Source of the DNA: an uncultured Modestobacter sp.
GTDB taxonomy: Bacteria > Actinomycetota > Actinomycetes > Mycobacteriales > Geodermatophilaceae
Assembly (NCBI RefSeq): GCF_947486615.1
Contig: NZ_CANKUD010000003.1
Location: forward strand, 186,001-250,000
Direction: 5' to 3'
DNA: 64,000 nucleotides
The notes under the pieces are model-generated. The model was not told the DNA's origin and searched no databases. It saw nothing but the letters and a program-made list of their open reading frames with translations. Below are positions 49,436 through 62,100 of this stretch, piece after piece; position 1 is the stretch's first letter, and each line of letters opens with the position of its first letter. The position numbers and the translations under genes were made by a program.

Positions 49436-49537
49436 GTGCCCACCCTGGTCGTCGCGGCCCCGGCGCGCGACTCGGCCGTGCACGACCGGTCCGCCCGCTG
49501 GAGGGCGCGGGACCGGCCGGGGCGGCAGGATCAGGGG

Positions 49538-49936
49538 ATGACCGCCCCCCAGGACGAGCGGAACGTGCTGGGCGGGCCGCTGGAACCGTGCGGCACCGAC
49601 CCGATGACCGGCTTCACTCGCAACGGCTCGTGCACCAGCGGGCCGGAGGACCGGGGCAGCCACACCGTGTGCACCGTCGTCTCCGCCGAGTTCCTCGAGA
49701 TGCAGCGGGAGCTGGGCAACGACCTGACCACCCCCCGCCCCGAGTACGGCTTCCCGGGACTGCGGCCGGGCGACCGCTGGTGCGTGGTCGCCGTCCGCTG
49801 GCTGCAGGCGTTCCAGGCCGGGGTGCCGGCCGGGGTGGTGCTGGCGGCGACCAATGCCCGCGCACTGCAGGTCGTCCCGCTGGAGGCGCTGCGCTCCCAG
49901 GCGGTCGACGTGCCGGACGACCTCTCCGCGCTCTGA
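49538..49936 (+). CDS. DUF2237 family protein
   Basis: A 132-residue protein whose whole length matches DUF2237: RNVLGGPLEPCGTDPMTGFT, RNGSCTSGPEDRGSHTVCTV, VVSAEFLEMQRELGNDLTTP and RPEYGFPGLRPGDRWCVVAV, then LEALRSQAVDV. It has conserved Cys and Asp residues but no known biochemical role. ATG at 49538 follows GGATCAGGGG. Confidence 0.9.
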   Translation: MTAPQDERNVLGGPLEPCGTDPMTGFTRNGSCTSGPEDRGSHTVCTVVSAEFLEMQRELGNDLTTPRPEYGFPGLRPGDRWCVVAVRWLQAFQAGVPAGVVLAATNARALQVVPLEALRSQAVDVPDDLSAL

Positions 49937-49955
49937 CCTTGCCGCTGCGCTGAGC

Positions 49956-50909
49956 TCAGCTGGGCACGGTCTCCGGCACCGGGGCGGGCGCCGCCGGGCG
50001 CGCGGTCTGGGCCAGCACGATCCCGGTCAGGACGACGGCGCCGCCGGCCACCTGCCACGGCGTGAGCACCTGCTCGACCCAGAGCCAGGCCACGATCGAC
50101 GCCAGCACCGGCTCGGCCGTGGCCACGATCCCGGCGGTGGTCGGCGGCAGGTGGCGCAGCGCCGCCAGGGACAGCCAGAAGGGCAGCGCGGCACCCAGCA
50201 CGGCGATCCAGCCCACCAGCACCCACAGCGGCAACTGGGCGGTACCCAGCGAGACCGGCACCTCCTCGGTGAGGACGCCGGCGTCGAACTGCCACCACGG
50301 CGCGACGATCCCCCAGAACACCGCGGCCGCGGCGAAGCTCCAGGCGGTCACCGCCATCGGGTCGAGGTCGGCGGCGCTGCGCTCACCCACCAGGTAGTAC
50401 GTGGCCAGGCAGATGGCGGCGGCCAGGGCCACGGCGACGCCGAGCGGGTCGAGCGACCCGCCGCCGGACCAGACCTCGGCGACCAGCACCAGGCCGGACA
50501 GCGAGAGGGCCAGCGCCCACCACAGCCGGTTGCGCACCTGCTCCCGGCGGACCAGCCACACGTAGAGCGCGATGAACACCGGCGCGGTCATCTCGAACAC
50601 CAGGGCGATGCCGACGGGCAGCCGGTCGTCGATGGCGGTGTAGAAGAGGAACTGGGTCGCCGCGATGCCCACCACGCCCAGCAGCGCGACGAGGGGGACG
50701 TCCTGCCGCCGCAGCCGCAGCCGGCGCGGGGCCACGACGGCGAGGGCCAGCAGCAGGGCGATCGCCGCGCCGGTGCAGCGCAGCGCGGTCAGCCGGGTCG
50801 GCGCGATCCCCGCCTGCAGCGCCAGCGTGGACACCGTGCCGTTGATCGCGAAGACGCCGGCCGCCCCGAGGGTGAGCAGGTGGCCCACGGCGGGGCGAGG
50901 AGCGGGCAC
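49956..50909 (-). CDS. EamA/DMT family transporter
   Basis: A 317-residue protein with ten membrane spans in two EamA repeats. The first starts HLLTLGAAGVFAINGTVSTL and the second near LDPLGVAVALAAAICLATYY. Typical are VPLVALLGVVGIAATQFLFY and TTAGIVATAEPVLASIVAWL. Such proteins export amino acids or other small metabolites; the substrate is unknown. GTG at 50909 is preferred over the GTG at 51011, since it places the first span at the N-terminus. It is convergent with the DUF2237 gene (19-bp gap). Confidence 0.88.
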   Translation of the reverse strand: MPAPRPAVGHLLTLGAAGVFAINGTVSTLALQAGIAPTRLTALRCTGAAIALLLALAVVAPRRLRLRRQDVPLVALLGVVGIAATQFLFYTAIDDRLPVGIALVFEMTAPVFIALYVWLVRREQVRNRLWWALALSLSGLVLVAEVWSGGGSLDPLGVAVALAAAICLATYYLVGERSAADLDPMAVTAWSFAAAAVFWGIVAPWWQFDAGVLTEEVPVSLGTAQLPLWVLVGWIAVLGAALPFWLSLAALRHLPPTTAGIVATAEPVLASIVAWLWVEQVLTPWQVAGGAVVLTGIVLAQTARPAAPAPVPETVPS

Positions 50910-51035
50910 CCCGTGACGGTAGCGGGTGAATCTGCTTTTGCCACCTACTTCTTCCTTCCCGGTCCTCGACTGGCGAACTGTGCACGTCTGGCACCGGGAC
51001 GAGACGTGCACAGCCCGGCACTCGACGCGCCCGGG

Positions 51036-51437
51036 TCAGCCCTGCAGGGCCGCCGGATCCATCCAGACCGTCTCCCAGACGTTCCCGTCCGGGTCGGTGA
51101 AGCTGGTGCCGTACATGAACCCGTGGTCCATGGCGGGCTGCCAGGGCTTCCCGCCCGCGGCCAGCGCCCGGGCCAGCAGGTCGTCGCACTCGGCCCGGTC
51201 GGTCGCCGACAGCGCGTGCATCACCGAGGTGGCCTCGGCCGGGTCGCCCATCGGGCCCGGGAGGAAGCCGGCGAACTTCTCCCGGGTCAGCAGCATCACC
51301 ATGATGTTCTCCTCGACCACCAGCGCGGCCGCGGTCTCGTCGCTGAACTGCTCGTTCCGGGCGAAGCCCAGGGCCGAGTAGAAGGCGGTGGCCCGCGCCA
51401 GGTCGGTGACCGGCAGGTTGACGAAGATCGTGCGCAC
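51036..51437 (-). CDS. VOC/glyoxalase-like protein
   Basis: A 133-residue vicinal-oxygen-chelate protein. TIFVNLPVTDLARATAFYSA begins the first beta-alpha-beta-beta-beta unit; GFMYGTSFTDPDGNVWETVW ends the second. The DPDG and W-E motif is typical of the bleomycin-resistance/glyoxalase group, and the Glu is a likely metal ligand. The N-terminal His seen in many members is missing. Substrate unknown. GTG at 51437 follows GAGGAGCTCCCC. Confidence 0.87.
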   Translation of the reverse strand: MRTIFVNLPVTDLARATAFYSALGFARNEQFSDETAAALVVEENIMVMLLTREKFAGFLPGPMGDPAEATSVMHALSATDRAECDDLLARALAAGGKPWQPAMDHGFMYGTSFTDPDGNVWETVWMDPAALQG

Positions 51438-51525
51438 GGGGAGCTCCTCGGTGGCGTGGGGCCGCCGTCCGGCCCCGTCAGCAGCTCAGACGCCCCGGCC
51501 GCGGAGAACTCATCGGTGGCGCCGG

Positions 51526-52089
51526 TCAGCTGTCCAGGGTGGTCGACGTGGACCCGCTGTCCTCGCTCGTGCTCCCGTCGTCCGTGCTGCTGTCGTCCGT
51601 GCCGCGGTCGGGGACGGTGCTGCCGTCGGGGGCGGTGCCGCCGAAGCCGCCCGTCCCGCCCGGCGGCACGCCCCGGCCGCCCGTGCCACCGGGCAGGTTC
51701 CCGTCCGGGAGCGTGCCGTAGCCGGAGCTGCCGTCCGGCACGGTGCTGCCGGGCACGGTCTGGCTGGTCGACGAGCCGGTGTCCGCCGTCGCCGCCCCGG
51801 CGGTGGCCTGGCCGACCACCACGCCGACGACGACGCCCACGGCCAGCAGGCCGGCACCGGCAAGTCCGGTGAGGACGGCGCCCTTGCCCGGGCGCCGTCG
51901 CGCAGGCGCAGCGGCGACCGGCTCCGCCACCGGCGCACCGGCCGGCTGGTGAGCCGGCGTGCCCACGGTCGGCGACTGCTCGGTGGGTGCGTCCGCCGGG
52001 GCGACCGGGGCCGGGAACGGCCGGGTCTCCTCGCGCGCCGGGACACCCGGCTGCGGCTCGACGTCGCCGGGGCGGGTGGGGTCGCTCAT
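51526..52089 (-). CDS. Single-span protein with a disordered Gly/Ser/Asp-rich outer tail
   Basis: A 187-residue protein with no recognised family. A Pro/Ala-rich cytoplasmic part (EPQPGVPAREETRPFPAPVA) with basic RRRPGKG leads to one membrane span (AVLTGLAGAGLLAVGVVVGV), then a low-complexity Gly/Ser/Thr/Asp tail (LPGGTGGRGVPPGGTGGFGG, STSEDSGSTSTT). It probably sits in the membrane with the tail outside. ATG at 52089 follows GAGGAGCACCG. It is divergent from the lipoprotein gene at 52274. Confidence 0.65.
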   Translation of the reverse strand: MSDPTRPGDVEPQPGVPAREETRPFPAPVAPADAPTEQSPTVGTPAHQPAGAPVAEPVAAAPARRRPGKGAVLTGLAGAGLLAVGVVVGVVVGQATAGAATADTGSSTSQTVPGSTVPDGSSGYGTLPDGNLPGGTGGRGVPPGGTGGFGGTAPDGSTVPDRGTDDSSTDDGSTSEDSGSTSTTLDS

Positions 52090-52273
52090 CGGTGCTCCTC
52101 GGGCTCGGGGGTCTGCACACGAGACCCTCGACGCACCGACTGTGGGCACCGGCGCCACCGACTGGGCGGGGCCTGTGAAGATGTCGGTGCGGGGGTGGGT
52201 GTGCACCGCCCACCCGGGTCCGACAGCATGTGCGGGTCCGCACCCGCGGGACGCCCAGGTGAGGAGCGAGACG

Positions 52274-52699
52274 GTGACCACGTCGAGGAGCAACCGGGTG
52301 AAGGCCGCGATCGGCACGGTGAGCCTGACCGGTGCCGCCATGGGCTTCCTGTCGGCGTGCGGCGTCGAGGGCGACGACCAGGAGGCCCAGACGGTCTACT
52401 GCGTCGACGAGCAGGACCAGGTCGTCGACGACGAGCAGTGCGAGGAGGCCGAGCGCAACGGCGGGTTCGTCGGCGGGGTGCCCTTCTTCTTCCTGCTCGG
52501 CGGCTTCGGCGGCAACCGCTACTCGGTCGGCCAGACGATCCCGAACCAGTACACCGGCCCGGCCACCCGGGTGAACCCCTCGGACACCAGCGCCCGGTCC
52601 CGCGCCGGCCTGCCCGGCACCGGCCGGGTCAGCTCGGGCACCCGGATCTCCGGCGGCATCGGCTCCGGTCGGCTCGGCGGCGGCAGCGGCGGCTCGTGA
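52274..52699 (+). CDS. YgiB-like small lipoprotein, coupled to a glutathionylspermidine synthase-like gene
   Basis: A 141-residue probable lipoprotein. A basic N-terminus and hydrophobic segment (KAAIGTVSLTGAAMGF) end in the lipobox LSAC. The mature part has an acidic stretch with two Cys (TVYCVDEQDQVVDDEQCEEA), a hydrophobic FVGGVPFFFLLGG and a Gly/Ser-rich tail (ISGGIGSGRLGGGSGGS). The layout recalls E. coli YgiB (DUF1190), which sits beside YgiC, a glutathionylspermidine synthase-like protein. GTG at 52274 follows GAGGAGCGAGACG. Its stop overlaps the GTG of the next gene by four bases. Confidence 0.75.
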   Translation: MTTSRSNRVKAAIGTVSLTGAAMGFLSACGVEGDDQEAQTVYCVDEQDQVVDDEQCEEAERNGGFVGGVPFFFLLGGFGGNRYSVGQTIPNQYTGPATRVNPSDTSARSRAGLPGTGRVSSGTRISGGIGSGRLGGGSGGS

Positions 52700-53958
52700 G
52701 GCGCCTCTACGGCAAGGCCCGGCTCGGCTGGGAGGCCGAGATCGAGAGCCAGGGCCTGGTCTACAACAAGACGACGGTGCCCGGCGGGGAGACCCGCTCG
52801 TACTGGCGCGAGGACGTCTTCTACGACTTCACCGCCGCCGAGGTCGACCGGCTGGCCGAGGTCACCGACCAGCTGTTCGCCGCCTGCGTCGAGGCCGGCG
52901 AGCTGGCACTGTCCGACGAACGCCTGCTGGACCGGATGCGCATCCCGCGCGACGCCCGCGATGTCATCCGGGCCACCTGGGAGCAGGAGCCGCCGAGCGT
53001 CTACGGCCGGTTCGACCTGTGGTGGGACGGCACGGGCCACCCCCGGCTGCTGGAGTTCAACGCCGACACCCCGACGTCGCTGGTCGAGGCGGCGGTCGTG
53101 CAGTGGGCGTGGCACCTGGAGACCGGCCAGGGCACCGACCAGTGGAACCAGCTCGACGACCGGCTGGTGGAGGCCTGGCGCCGCAACCTGTCCCGCTGGG
53201 AAGCCCTGCACCGCCGCCGTCCGACGGTGCACCTGGCCTGGACCAACGGCGATCGCAGCGGCGAGGACTGGATGACCGTCGCCTACCTGGCCGACACGGT
53301 GCAGCGGGCCGGCTACGAGACGGTGGTGATGACCACCGAGGAGATCGGGCTGGACACCGGGGACGCCCGGTTCTACGACGCGAAGGGCAACCGGATCGAC
53401 GTCCTCTTCAAGCTCTACCCCTGGGAGTGGCTGCTGCAGGACGAGTACGGCCCGTCGGTGATCGCCGACGTCCGCGACCCGGGCGGGACGGCGTGGATCG
53501 AGCCGATCTGGAAGATGCTCTGGTCCAACAAGGGGCTGCTGCCGGTGCTGTGGCAGCGGTACGAGCACGACCCGGTGATCTCCCGGCACCTGCTGCCCTC
53601 GTTCTTCGCCGACGACCCGCGCGCCGAGGAGCTGCGCGCCACCGGTTTCGCCCGCAAGCCGCTGTTCGGCCGCGAGGGCAACAACGTCGAGCTGGTCGCG
53701 CCGGGCGGGGACGTGCTGGCCTCGCTCGGCGGCCAGTACGGCGCCGAGGGGTGGGTGGTGCAGCAGCTGTGCGCACTACCGGACTTCGCCGGCCCGGACG
53801 GCCCGCACCACCCGGTGCTCGGCACGTGGGTGGTGGACGGCGAGGCGGCGGGTCTGGGCATCCGGGAGTCCGACGGGCTGATCACCGACGACCTGTCCTT
53901 CTTCGTGCCGCACACCATCGACTACAAGCGCCCGCCGAACACCACCTGGTCGGCCTGA
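52696..53958 (+). CDS. Glutathionylspermidine synthase-like ATP-grasp protein (YgiC/YjfC type)
   Basis: A 420-residue protein matching the C-terminal synthetase domain of glutathionylspermidine synthase: VYNKTTVPGGETRSYWREDV, SVYGRFDLWWDGTGHPRLLE, EFNADTPTSLVEAAVVQWAW, IDVLFKLYPWEWLLQDEYGP and FARKPLFGREGNNVELV. The C-terminal GTWVVDGEAAGLGIRESDGL and HTIDYKRPPN complete the ATP-grasp fold. It lacks the amidase domain, as in E. coli YgiC and YjfC, whose substrate is unknown. Actinobacteria mostly use mycothiol, not glutathione, so the true ligands may be a peptide and an amine. GTG at 52696 overlaps the lipoprotein stop. Confidence 0.88.
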   Translation: MRRLYGKARLGWEAEIESQGLVYNKTTVPGGETRSYWREDVFYDFTAAEVDRLAEVTDQLFAACVEAGELALSDERLLDRMRIPRDARDVIRATWEQEPPSVYGRFDLWWDGTGHPRLLEFNADTPTSLVEAAVVQWAWHLETGQGTDQWNQLDDRLVEAWRRNLSRWEALHRRRPTVHLAWTNGDRSGEDWMTVAYLADTVQRAGYETVVMTTEEIGLDTGDARFYDAKGNRIDVLFKLYPWEWLLQDEYGPSVIADVRDPGGTAWIEPIWKMLWSNKGLLPVLWQRYEHDPVISRHLLPSFFADDPRAEELRATGFARKPLFGREGNNVELVAPGGDVLASLGGQYGAEGWVVQQLCALPDFAGPDGPHHPVLGTWVVDGEAAGLGIRESDGLITDDLSFFVPHTIDYKRPPNTTWSA

Positions 53959-53995
53959 CCGCTCACGGCCGTGCGGTCCGGCCGACGGACCGGGT

Positions 53996-54997
53996 TCAGG
54001 CCAGGGCGGCCGCGGCGGGGAGCCAGTCGAGGCGGCCGCCGTGCGGGGCGGTGTAGGCCAGCGGCTCGCCGTCCAGGGCCAGCAGGAACCGGGACTCCTC
54101 CGGCGCCGGCGGCTCGGGCAGCCGGTCCCGGACGGCGGGCAGCACGGGCACGCCCTCCTGGGAGACCCACCGCACCGGCAGGCCGGTGACCAGCTCGGTG
54201 AACGCCTCCTTCGCCGCGGCCGGCAGGTAGGCCAGCACCGCGGTGTGGAAGACCACGGCGGTCGCCTCGGCGGGCATCCGCGCCACCAGCCCCGGCAGTT
54301 CCGCCACCAGGTCACCCGACACGATCTCGGCGGGCTCGCGGGCCGCGACGCCCGCCGCAGCGGTGAGCCGGTCCCGCCGCTCCTCCATCCCGGGCCAGAT
54401 CAGCGCGCCCAGCCAGGCGACGGTGTCGGGGTCGGCCGGGTCCAGCGGGTTGAGGTCGATCCCGGCCCGCCGCACCACCGGCGGCACGCCGGCCGGCACC
54501 GGCCCACGCCCGGTGACGACGCACCGCAGCTGGACCGGGCTGCCGGCCGGCCCCACGCGGACGCCGCCGGAGTACTCGTAGCCGTACCGGTCGGGGTACA
54601 GGCAGAGGCCGGCCGACGCGCCGACCTCGATCAGCGCCAGCGGCCCCGGGATCGTCGACAGCACCGGCAGCAGGGCGGTGCACCGGGCGGCCTCGTTGGT
54701 CTGGGTGGCCCGGGTGAGCATCGTGTCCCGCAGCCGGCTGCCATCGCCGAGCACCCGCTCGCGCAGCTGGCCGCCGTCGGCCGGCGGGCCGCCGTGCAGG
54801 TACTGGAGGGCACCGAGCAGCAGGTTGGCCTGCCGCTTCGCCCGGGGCAGGGTGCCGAGGAACGCCAGCACCCCGTCGTCCTCGGCGACCGCCGCCGCGA
54901 GCTCGGCGTAGCGGGGCGAGACCGGCGCGGCCTCCACCTCGGCGAACCACCGGTAGTGGTCGGCCAGGTCGGTCAGCTCCTCGTCCAGCGCGCGCAT
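53996..54997 (-). CDS. DUF2332 family protein (class I methyltransferase-like)
   Basis: A 333-residue protein with the DUF2332 pattern: LADHYRWFAEVEAAPVSPRY, FLGTLPRAKRQANLLLGALQ, ALIEVGASAGLCLYPDRYGY (an ExGxxxG SAM-like strand) and RAGIDLNPLDPADPDTVAWL. The VVFHTAVLAYLPAAAKEAF segment is like the middle strand of methyltransferases. Function unknown. It lies 13 bp downstream of the NhaA fusion gene on the same strand, so the two are probably one transcript. Confidence 0.88.
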   Translation of the reverse strand: MRALDEELTDLADHYRWFAEVEAAPVSPRYAELAAAVAEDDGVLAFLGTLPRAKRQANLLLGALQYLHGGPPADGGQLRERVLGDGSRLRDTMLTRATQTNEAARCTALLPVLSTIPGPLALIEVGASAGLCLYPDRYGYEYSGGVRVGPAGSPVQLRCVVTGRGPVPAGVPPVVRRAGIDLNPLDPADPDTVAWLGALIWPGMEERRDRLTAAAGVAAREPAEIVSGDLVAELPGLVARMPAEATAVVFHTAVLAYLPAAAKEAFTELVTGLPVRWVSQEGVPVLPAVRDRLPEPPAPEESRFLLALDGEPLAYTAPHGGRLDWLPAAAALA

Positions 54998-55010
54998 GCC
55001 GTCTCCCGGG

Positions 55011-57659
<2,649 letters not shown>

Positions 57660-57761
57660 CGGGTCTTCCTACCCTGCCGGTGTGACACCGCGGAATCAGT
57701 CGGATGACTGGTCCCGGCCACCGGACGACCGTGCGGTGGACGAACGACCGGGAGGACGGCG

Positions 57762-58526
57762 ATGACGCCCAGCGGAGCACTCGAGGGACAGGTCGCGGTG
57801 GTCACCGGGGCGGCGCGCGGCATCGGCCGGGCGATCGCCCTGGAGCTGGCCCGCGCCGGCGCCGACGTCGGCCTGGGTCTGCGGGACGTCACGGCCGACG
57901 GCGGGCTCACCGCGGAGGTCGCCGCGCTCGGCCGCCGGGTCGTCGCCGTCCCGATGGACGTCACCGACCTGGCGCAGAGCCGGACGGCGATCGACCGGGT
58001 GGCCGACGAGCTGGGGTCGGTCGACGTGCTGGTCAACAACGCCGGCGGTGGCGTGATGGCCTCCGCGCTGGAGCTCACCGAGGCGGACTTCGACGAAGTC
58101 TGGGCGCGCAACACCCGCTCGACCTTCTTCCTCGCCCAGCACGCCGCCCGGCACATGGCCCGGGCCGGCGGCGGGGCGATCGTCAACGTCGCCTCGCAGG
58201 CCGGCCTGGTCGCCCTGCCCGGTGAGTCGGCCTACTGCACCGCGAAGGCGGCGGTGATCCACCTGACCCGCTGCCTGGCCGTGGAGTGGGGCGAGCTGGG
58301 CATCCGGGTCAACGCCGTGGCGCCGACCTTCATCGAGACGCCGGGCACCGAGCCGGCGCTGTCGGACCCGGCGTTCCGCGCCGACGTCGTCGACCGGATC
58401 GCCGCGCTGCACCGGATCGGCCGCCCGGAGGAGGTCGCCACCGCGGTGGCCTTCCTCGCCTCCCCCGCCGCCAGCCTGGTCACCGGCCACACCCTCACCG
58501 TCGACGGCGGCTGGACCGCCCGCTAG
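57762..58526 (+). CDS. SDR family 3-oxoacyl-ACP-reductase-like oxidoreductase
   Basis: A 254-residue classical [23 protein letters not shown] is the TGxxxGIG loop, [20 protein letters not shown] has [24 protein letters not shown] then AKAAV gives Ser and YxxxK, and [15 protein letters not shown] is the substrate loop. Most like FabG or glucose dehydrogenase-type enzymes; substrate unknown. ATG at 57762. Its last four bases overlap the convergent pyruvate carboxylase stop. Confidence 0.92.
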   Translation: MTPSGALEGQVAVVTGAARGIGRAIALELARAGADVGLGLRDVTADGGLTAEVAALGRRVVAVPMDVTDLAQSRTAIDRVADELGSVDVLVNNAGGGVMASALELTEADFDEVWARNTRSTFFLAQHAARHMARAGGGAIVNVASQAGLVALPGESAYCTAKAAVIHLTRCLAVEWGELGIRVNAVAPTFIETPGTEPALSDPAFRADVVDRIAALHRIGRPEEVATAVAFLASPAASLVTGHTLTVDGGWTAR

Positions 58527-61500
58527 CCGCCGAGGACGACCAGGAGGTCACCGCCCTCCACCTGCTGGACGGCGCCGATCGCCAGCCGCGTCACCGTGCC
58601 GGCGCGGGGGGCGGTGATCGCGGCCTCCATCTTCATCGCCTCGATGGTGGCCAGCTGGGCGCCGGCCTCCACCTGGTCGCCCTCGCCCACGCTCAGGGTG
58701 ACCACGCCGGCGAACGGCGCCGCGACCTGGCCCGGATCGGCGCGGTCGGCCTTCTCCGCGGGCTGGACGTCGGAGGTGACGGACCGATCCCGCACGCTGA
58801 CCGGCCGCAGCTGGCCGTTGAGGGTGCACATCACCGTGCGCATCCCCCGCTCGTCGGCGTCGGAGACCGCCTCGATGCCGATCAGCAGCCGCACGCCGGG
58901 CTCCAGGTCCACCGAGTGCTCGACCCCGGACCGCAGCCCGTAGAGGAACTCCTTGCTGGGCAGCACCGAGGTGTCGCCGTAGGTCTCCCGGTGCGCCAGG
59001 AACTCCGTCGTCGGGCCGGGGAACAGCAGCCGGTTCAGCGTCGGCCGCGGCTCCTGCCTCAGGCCGGCGAGGTCGTCGGCCGACAGCTCCGCCGGCGGCT
59101 CGGCCGCCCGCCGCCCCTCCAGGGCACGCGAGCGGAACGGCTCCGGCCAGCCGCCGGGCGGGTCGCCCAGCTCGCCGCGCAGGAACCCGACCACCGAGTC
59201 GGGCAGGTCGAAGCGGCCCGGGTCGGCGGCGAACTCCTCGACGTCCACCCCCGCGCCCACCAGCTGCAGCGCCAGGTCCCCGACCACCTTGGACGACGGG
59301 GTGACCTTCACCAGCCGGCCGAGCAGCCGGTCGGCCGCGGCGTACATCGCCTCGACCTCCTCGAACCGCTGCCCCAGGCCCAGCGCGATCGCCTGCTGGC
59401 GCAGGTTGGACAGCTGCCCGCCGGGGATCTCGTGGGTGTAGACCCGCCCGGTCGGGGCCGGCAGCCCCGACTCGAACGGCGCGTAGACCCGCCGCACCGC
59501 CTCCCAGTAGGGCTCCAGGTCGTTGACCGCGGTGAGGTCCAGGCCGGTGGCCCGCTCGGTGTGGTCGGTGGCCGCCACGATCGAGGACAGCGCCGGCTGC
59601 GACGTCGTCCCGGCCAGCGCCGCGCTGGCGCCGTCCACCGCGTCGACCCCGGCCTGCCAGGCGGCCATCAGGGTGGCCAGCTGCCCACCGGGGGTGTCGT
59701 GGGTGTGCAGGTGCACCGGCAGGTCGAACCGCTCGCGCAGCGCGGTGACCAGGGTGGCCGCCGCCGGTGGGCGGAGCAGCCCGGCCATGTCCTTGATCGC
59801 CAGCACGTGCGCCCCGGCGTCGACGATCTGCTCGGCCAGCCGCAGGTAGTACGAGAGGTCGTACAGCTGCTCGGCCGGGTCGGAGAGGTCGGCGGTGTAG
59901 CAGAGCGCGACCTCGGCGACCGCCGTCCCGGTCTCCCGGACGGCGTCGATCGCCGGGCGCATCTGGCCGACGTCGTTGAGCGCGTCGAACACCCGGAAGA
60001 CGTCGATGCCGGTGCGCGCGGCCTCAGCGACGAACGCCGTCGTCACCTGCTCCGGGTAGGGCGTGTAGCCGACGGTGTTGCGCCCGCGCAGCAGCATCTG
60101 CAGGCAGACGTTGGGCACCGCCTCGCGCAGCGCGGCCAGCCGCTCCCACGGGTCCTCGTGCAGGAAGCGCAGCGCGACGTCGTACGTCGCCCCACCCCAG
60201 GCCTCGATCGACAGCAGCTGCGGCGTCGTCCGGGCCACGTGCCCGGCCACGGCCAGCAGGTCCTTGGTCCGCACCCGGGTGGCCAGCAGCGACTGGTGGG
60301 CGTCCCGGAAGGTCGTGTCGGTGACCGCCAGGGCCTTCTGCGCCCGCAGGTCGGCGGCGAACCGCTCGGGACCCAGCTCGCGCAGCCGGTCGCGGGAGCC
60401 GTCCAGGGGGTGCAGCGCCATGTCCACCCGGGGCAGCTTCTCCATCGGGTCGACCAGGTGCGGGCGCTCACCGTTCGGCTGGTTGACCGTCACGTCGGCC
60501 AGGTAGCTGAGGATCTTGGTGCCGCGGTCGGCGGAGCTGCGGGCGGTCAGCAGCTCCGGCCGCTGCTCGATGAACGAGGTGGTCACCCGGCCGGCCCGGA
60601 ACTCCGGGTCGTCCAGCACTGCCTGCAGGAACGGGATGTTGGTGGAGACGCCGCGGATGCGGAACTCGGCGACCGCGCGGCGGGCGCGGGCGACCGCGAT
60701 GTCCCAGGTGCGGCCGCGGCAGGTGAGCTTGACCAGCATCGAGTCGAAGTGCGCGCCCACCTCGGCGCCCAGCGTCGCGGCGCCGTCCAGCCGCACCCCG
60801 GCGCCGCCGGGCGAGCGGTAGGCGGTGATCCGGCCGGTGTCCGGGCGGAAGCCGTTGGCCGGGTCCTCCGTGGTGATCCGGGTCTGCAGCGCAGCCCCGC
60901 GCAGCACGATCGAGTCCTGGGTCAGGCCCAGGTCGGTCAGGGTCTCCCCCGCCGCGATCCGCAGCTGGCTGCCGACCAGGTCGACGTCGGTGACCTCCTC
61001 GGTGACCGTGTGCTCCACCTGGATCCGCGGGTTCATCTCGATGAACACGTGCCGGCCCGCAGCGTCGACCAGGAACTCCACGGTGCCCGCGCAGCTGTAG
61101 CCGATCTGCCGGGCGAAGGCGACGGCGTCGGCGCAGATCCGTTCCCGCAGGGCCGGGTCCAGGTCAGGTGCCGGGGCGATCTCGATGACCTTCTGGTGCC
61201 GCCGCTGCACCGAGCAGTCGCGCTCGTAGAGGTGGATGACGTCGCCGGTGGCGTCGGCCAGGATCTGCACCTCGATGTGCCGCGGGTCCACCACCGCCTG
61301 CTCGCAGAACACCGTCGCGTCGCCGAACGCCGACTCCGCCTCCCGCATCGCCGCCTCGATCGAGCTGCGCAACTGCGCCCGGTCGTCCACCCGGCGCATG
61401 CCCCGCCCGCCACCGCCGGCGACGGCCTTGACGAACACCGGGCCCTCGATCGCCTCGGCGGCGGCCAGCAGCGTCTCGACGTCGTCGCTGGGCTCGGTGC

Positions 61501-61900
61501 CCTGCAGCACCGGGAGGCCGGCCTCCCGTGCCGCGGCGATCGCCCGGGACTTGTCCCCGGTCAGCGTCAGCACCTCCGCCGACGGGCCGACGAAGGTGAT
61601 CCCCGCCTGCGCGCAGGCCTCGGCGAGGTCGGGGTTCTCCGACAGGAAGCCGTACCCGGGGTAGACGGCGTCCGCGCCGGCCCGCTGCGCGGCGCGGACG
61701 ATCTCGGCGACGTCCAGGTAGGCCCGCACGGGGTGGCCGGGCTCGCCGATCTCGTAGCTCTCGTCGGCCTTGAGCCGGTGGACCGAGTTCCGGTCCTCGT
61801 GCGGGAAGACGGCGACCGTGCCGGCGCCCAGCTCGTAGGCGGCACGGAACGCGCGGACGGCGATCTCCCCGCGGTTGGCGACCAGGACCTTCTGGAACAC
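58523..61900 (-). CDS. pyc: Pyruvate carboxylase
   Basis: An 1125-residue biotin enzyme that makes oxaloacetate from pyruvate, ATP and bicarbonate. The biotin carboxylase domain (about 1-450) has [37 protein letters not shown] (the ATP loop) and [19 protein letters not shown]. The carboxyltransferase domain (about 530-800) has [20 protein letters not shown] and [15 protein letters not shown]-terminal BCCP (about 1055-1125) has EAMKMEAAI with the biotinyl Lys. Full length for the single-chain enzyme. GTG at 61900 is favoured by GAGAGGAC upstream; GTG 61906 is an alternative. With pckG it sets the anaplerotic/gluconeogenic balance. Confidence 0.97.
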   Translation of the reverse strand: MFQKVLVANRGEIAVRAFRAAYELGAGTVAVFPHEDRNSVHRLKADESYEIGEPGHPVRAYLDVAEIVRAAQRAGADAVYPGYGFLSENPDLAEACAQAGITFVGPSAEVLTLTGDKSRAIAAAREAGLPVLQGTEPSDDVETLLAAAEAIEGPVFVKAVAGGGGRGMRRVDDRAQLRSSIEAAMREAESAFGDATVFCEQAVVDPRHIEVQILADATGDVIHLYERDCSVQRRHQKVIEIAPAPDLDPALRERICADAVAFARQIGYSCAGTVEFLVDAAGRHVFIEMNPRIQVEHTVTEEVTDVDLVGSQLRIAAGETLTDLGLTQDSIVLRGAALQTRITTEDPANGFRPDTGRITAYRSPGGAGVRLDGAATLGAEVGAHFDSMLVKLTCRGRTWDIAVARARRAVAEFRIRGVSTNIPFLQAVLDDPEFRAGRVTTSFIEQRPELLTARSSADRGTKILSYLADVTVNQPNGERPHLVDPMEKLPRVDMALHPLDGSRDRLRELGPERFAADLRAQKALAVTDTTFRDAHQSLLATRVRTKDLLAVAGHVARTTPQLLSIEAWGGATYDVALRFLHEDPWERLAALREAVPNVCLQMLLRGRNTVGYTPYPEQVTTAFVAEAARTGIDVFRVFDALNDVGQMRPAIDAVRETGTAVAEVALCYTADLSDPAEQLYDLSYYLRLAEQIVDAGAHVLAIKDMAGLLRPPAAATLVTALRERFDLPVHLHTHDTPGGQLATLMAAWQAGVDAVDGASAALAGTTSQPALSSIVAATDHTERATGLDLTAVNDLEPYWEAVRRVYAPFESGLPAPTGRVYTHEIPGGQLSNLRQQAIALGLGQRFEEVEAMYAAADRLLGRLVKVTPSSKVVGDLALQLVGAGVDVEEFAADPGRFDLPDSVVGFLRGELGDPPGGWPEPFRSRALEGRRAAEPPAELSADDLAGLRQEPRPTLNRLLFPGPTTEFLAHRETYGDTSVLPSKEFLYGLRSGVEHSVDLEPGVRLLIGIEAVSDADERGMRTVMCTLNGQLRPVSVRDRSVTSDVQPAEKADRADPGQVAAPFAGVVTLSVGEGDQVEAGAQLATIEAMKMEAAITAPRAGTVTRLAIGAVQQVEGGDLLVVLGG

Positions 61901-62100
61901 GGGCACGTCCTCTCGGCTCGGGGACGGCCGGCGCTGGCCGTCCTCGTGCCGCCCGACCGTAGTGGCGCGCGGGGTCGCCGTGACCGTGGGCGGCGTCACT
62001 CCCCCGAGGAGGCCCGGGGTACGCCGCCGAGCCGGGGCTCAGCAGAACCGGTCGTGCACAACATGCGTGTCCGTCAGCGGCTTCGGGTAGCCGCCGGAGC

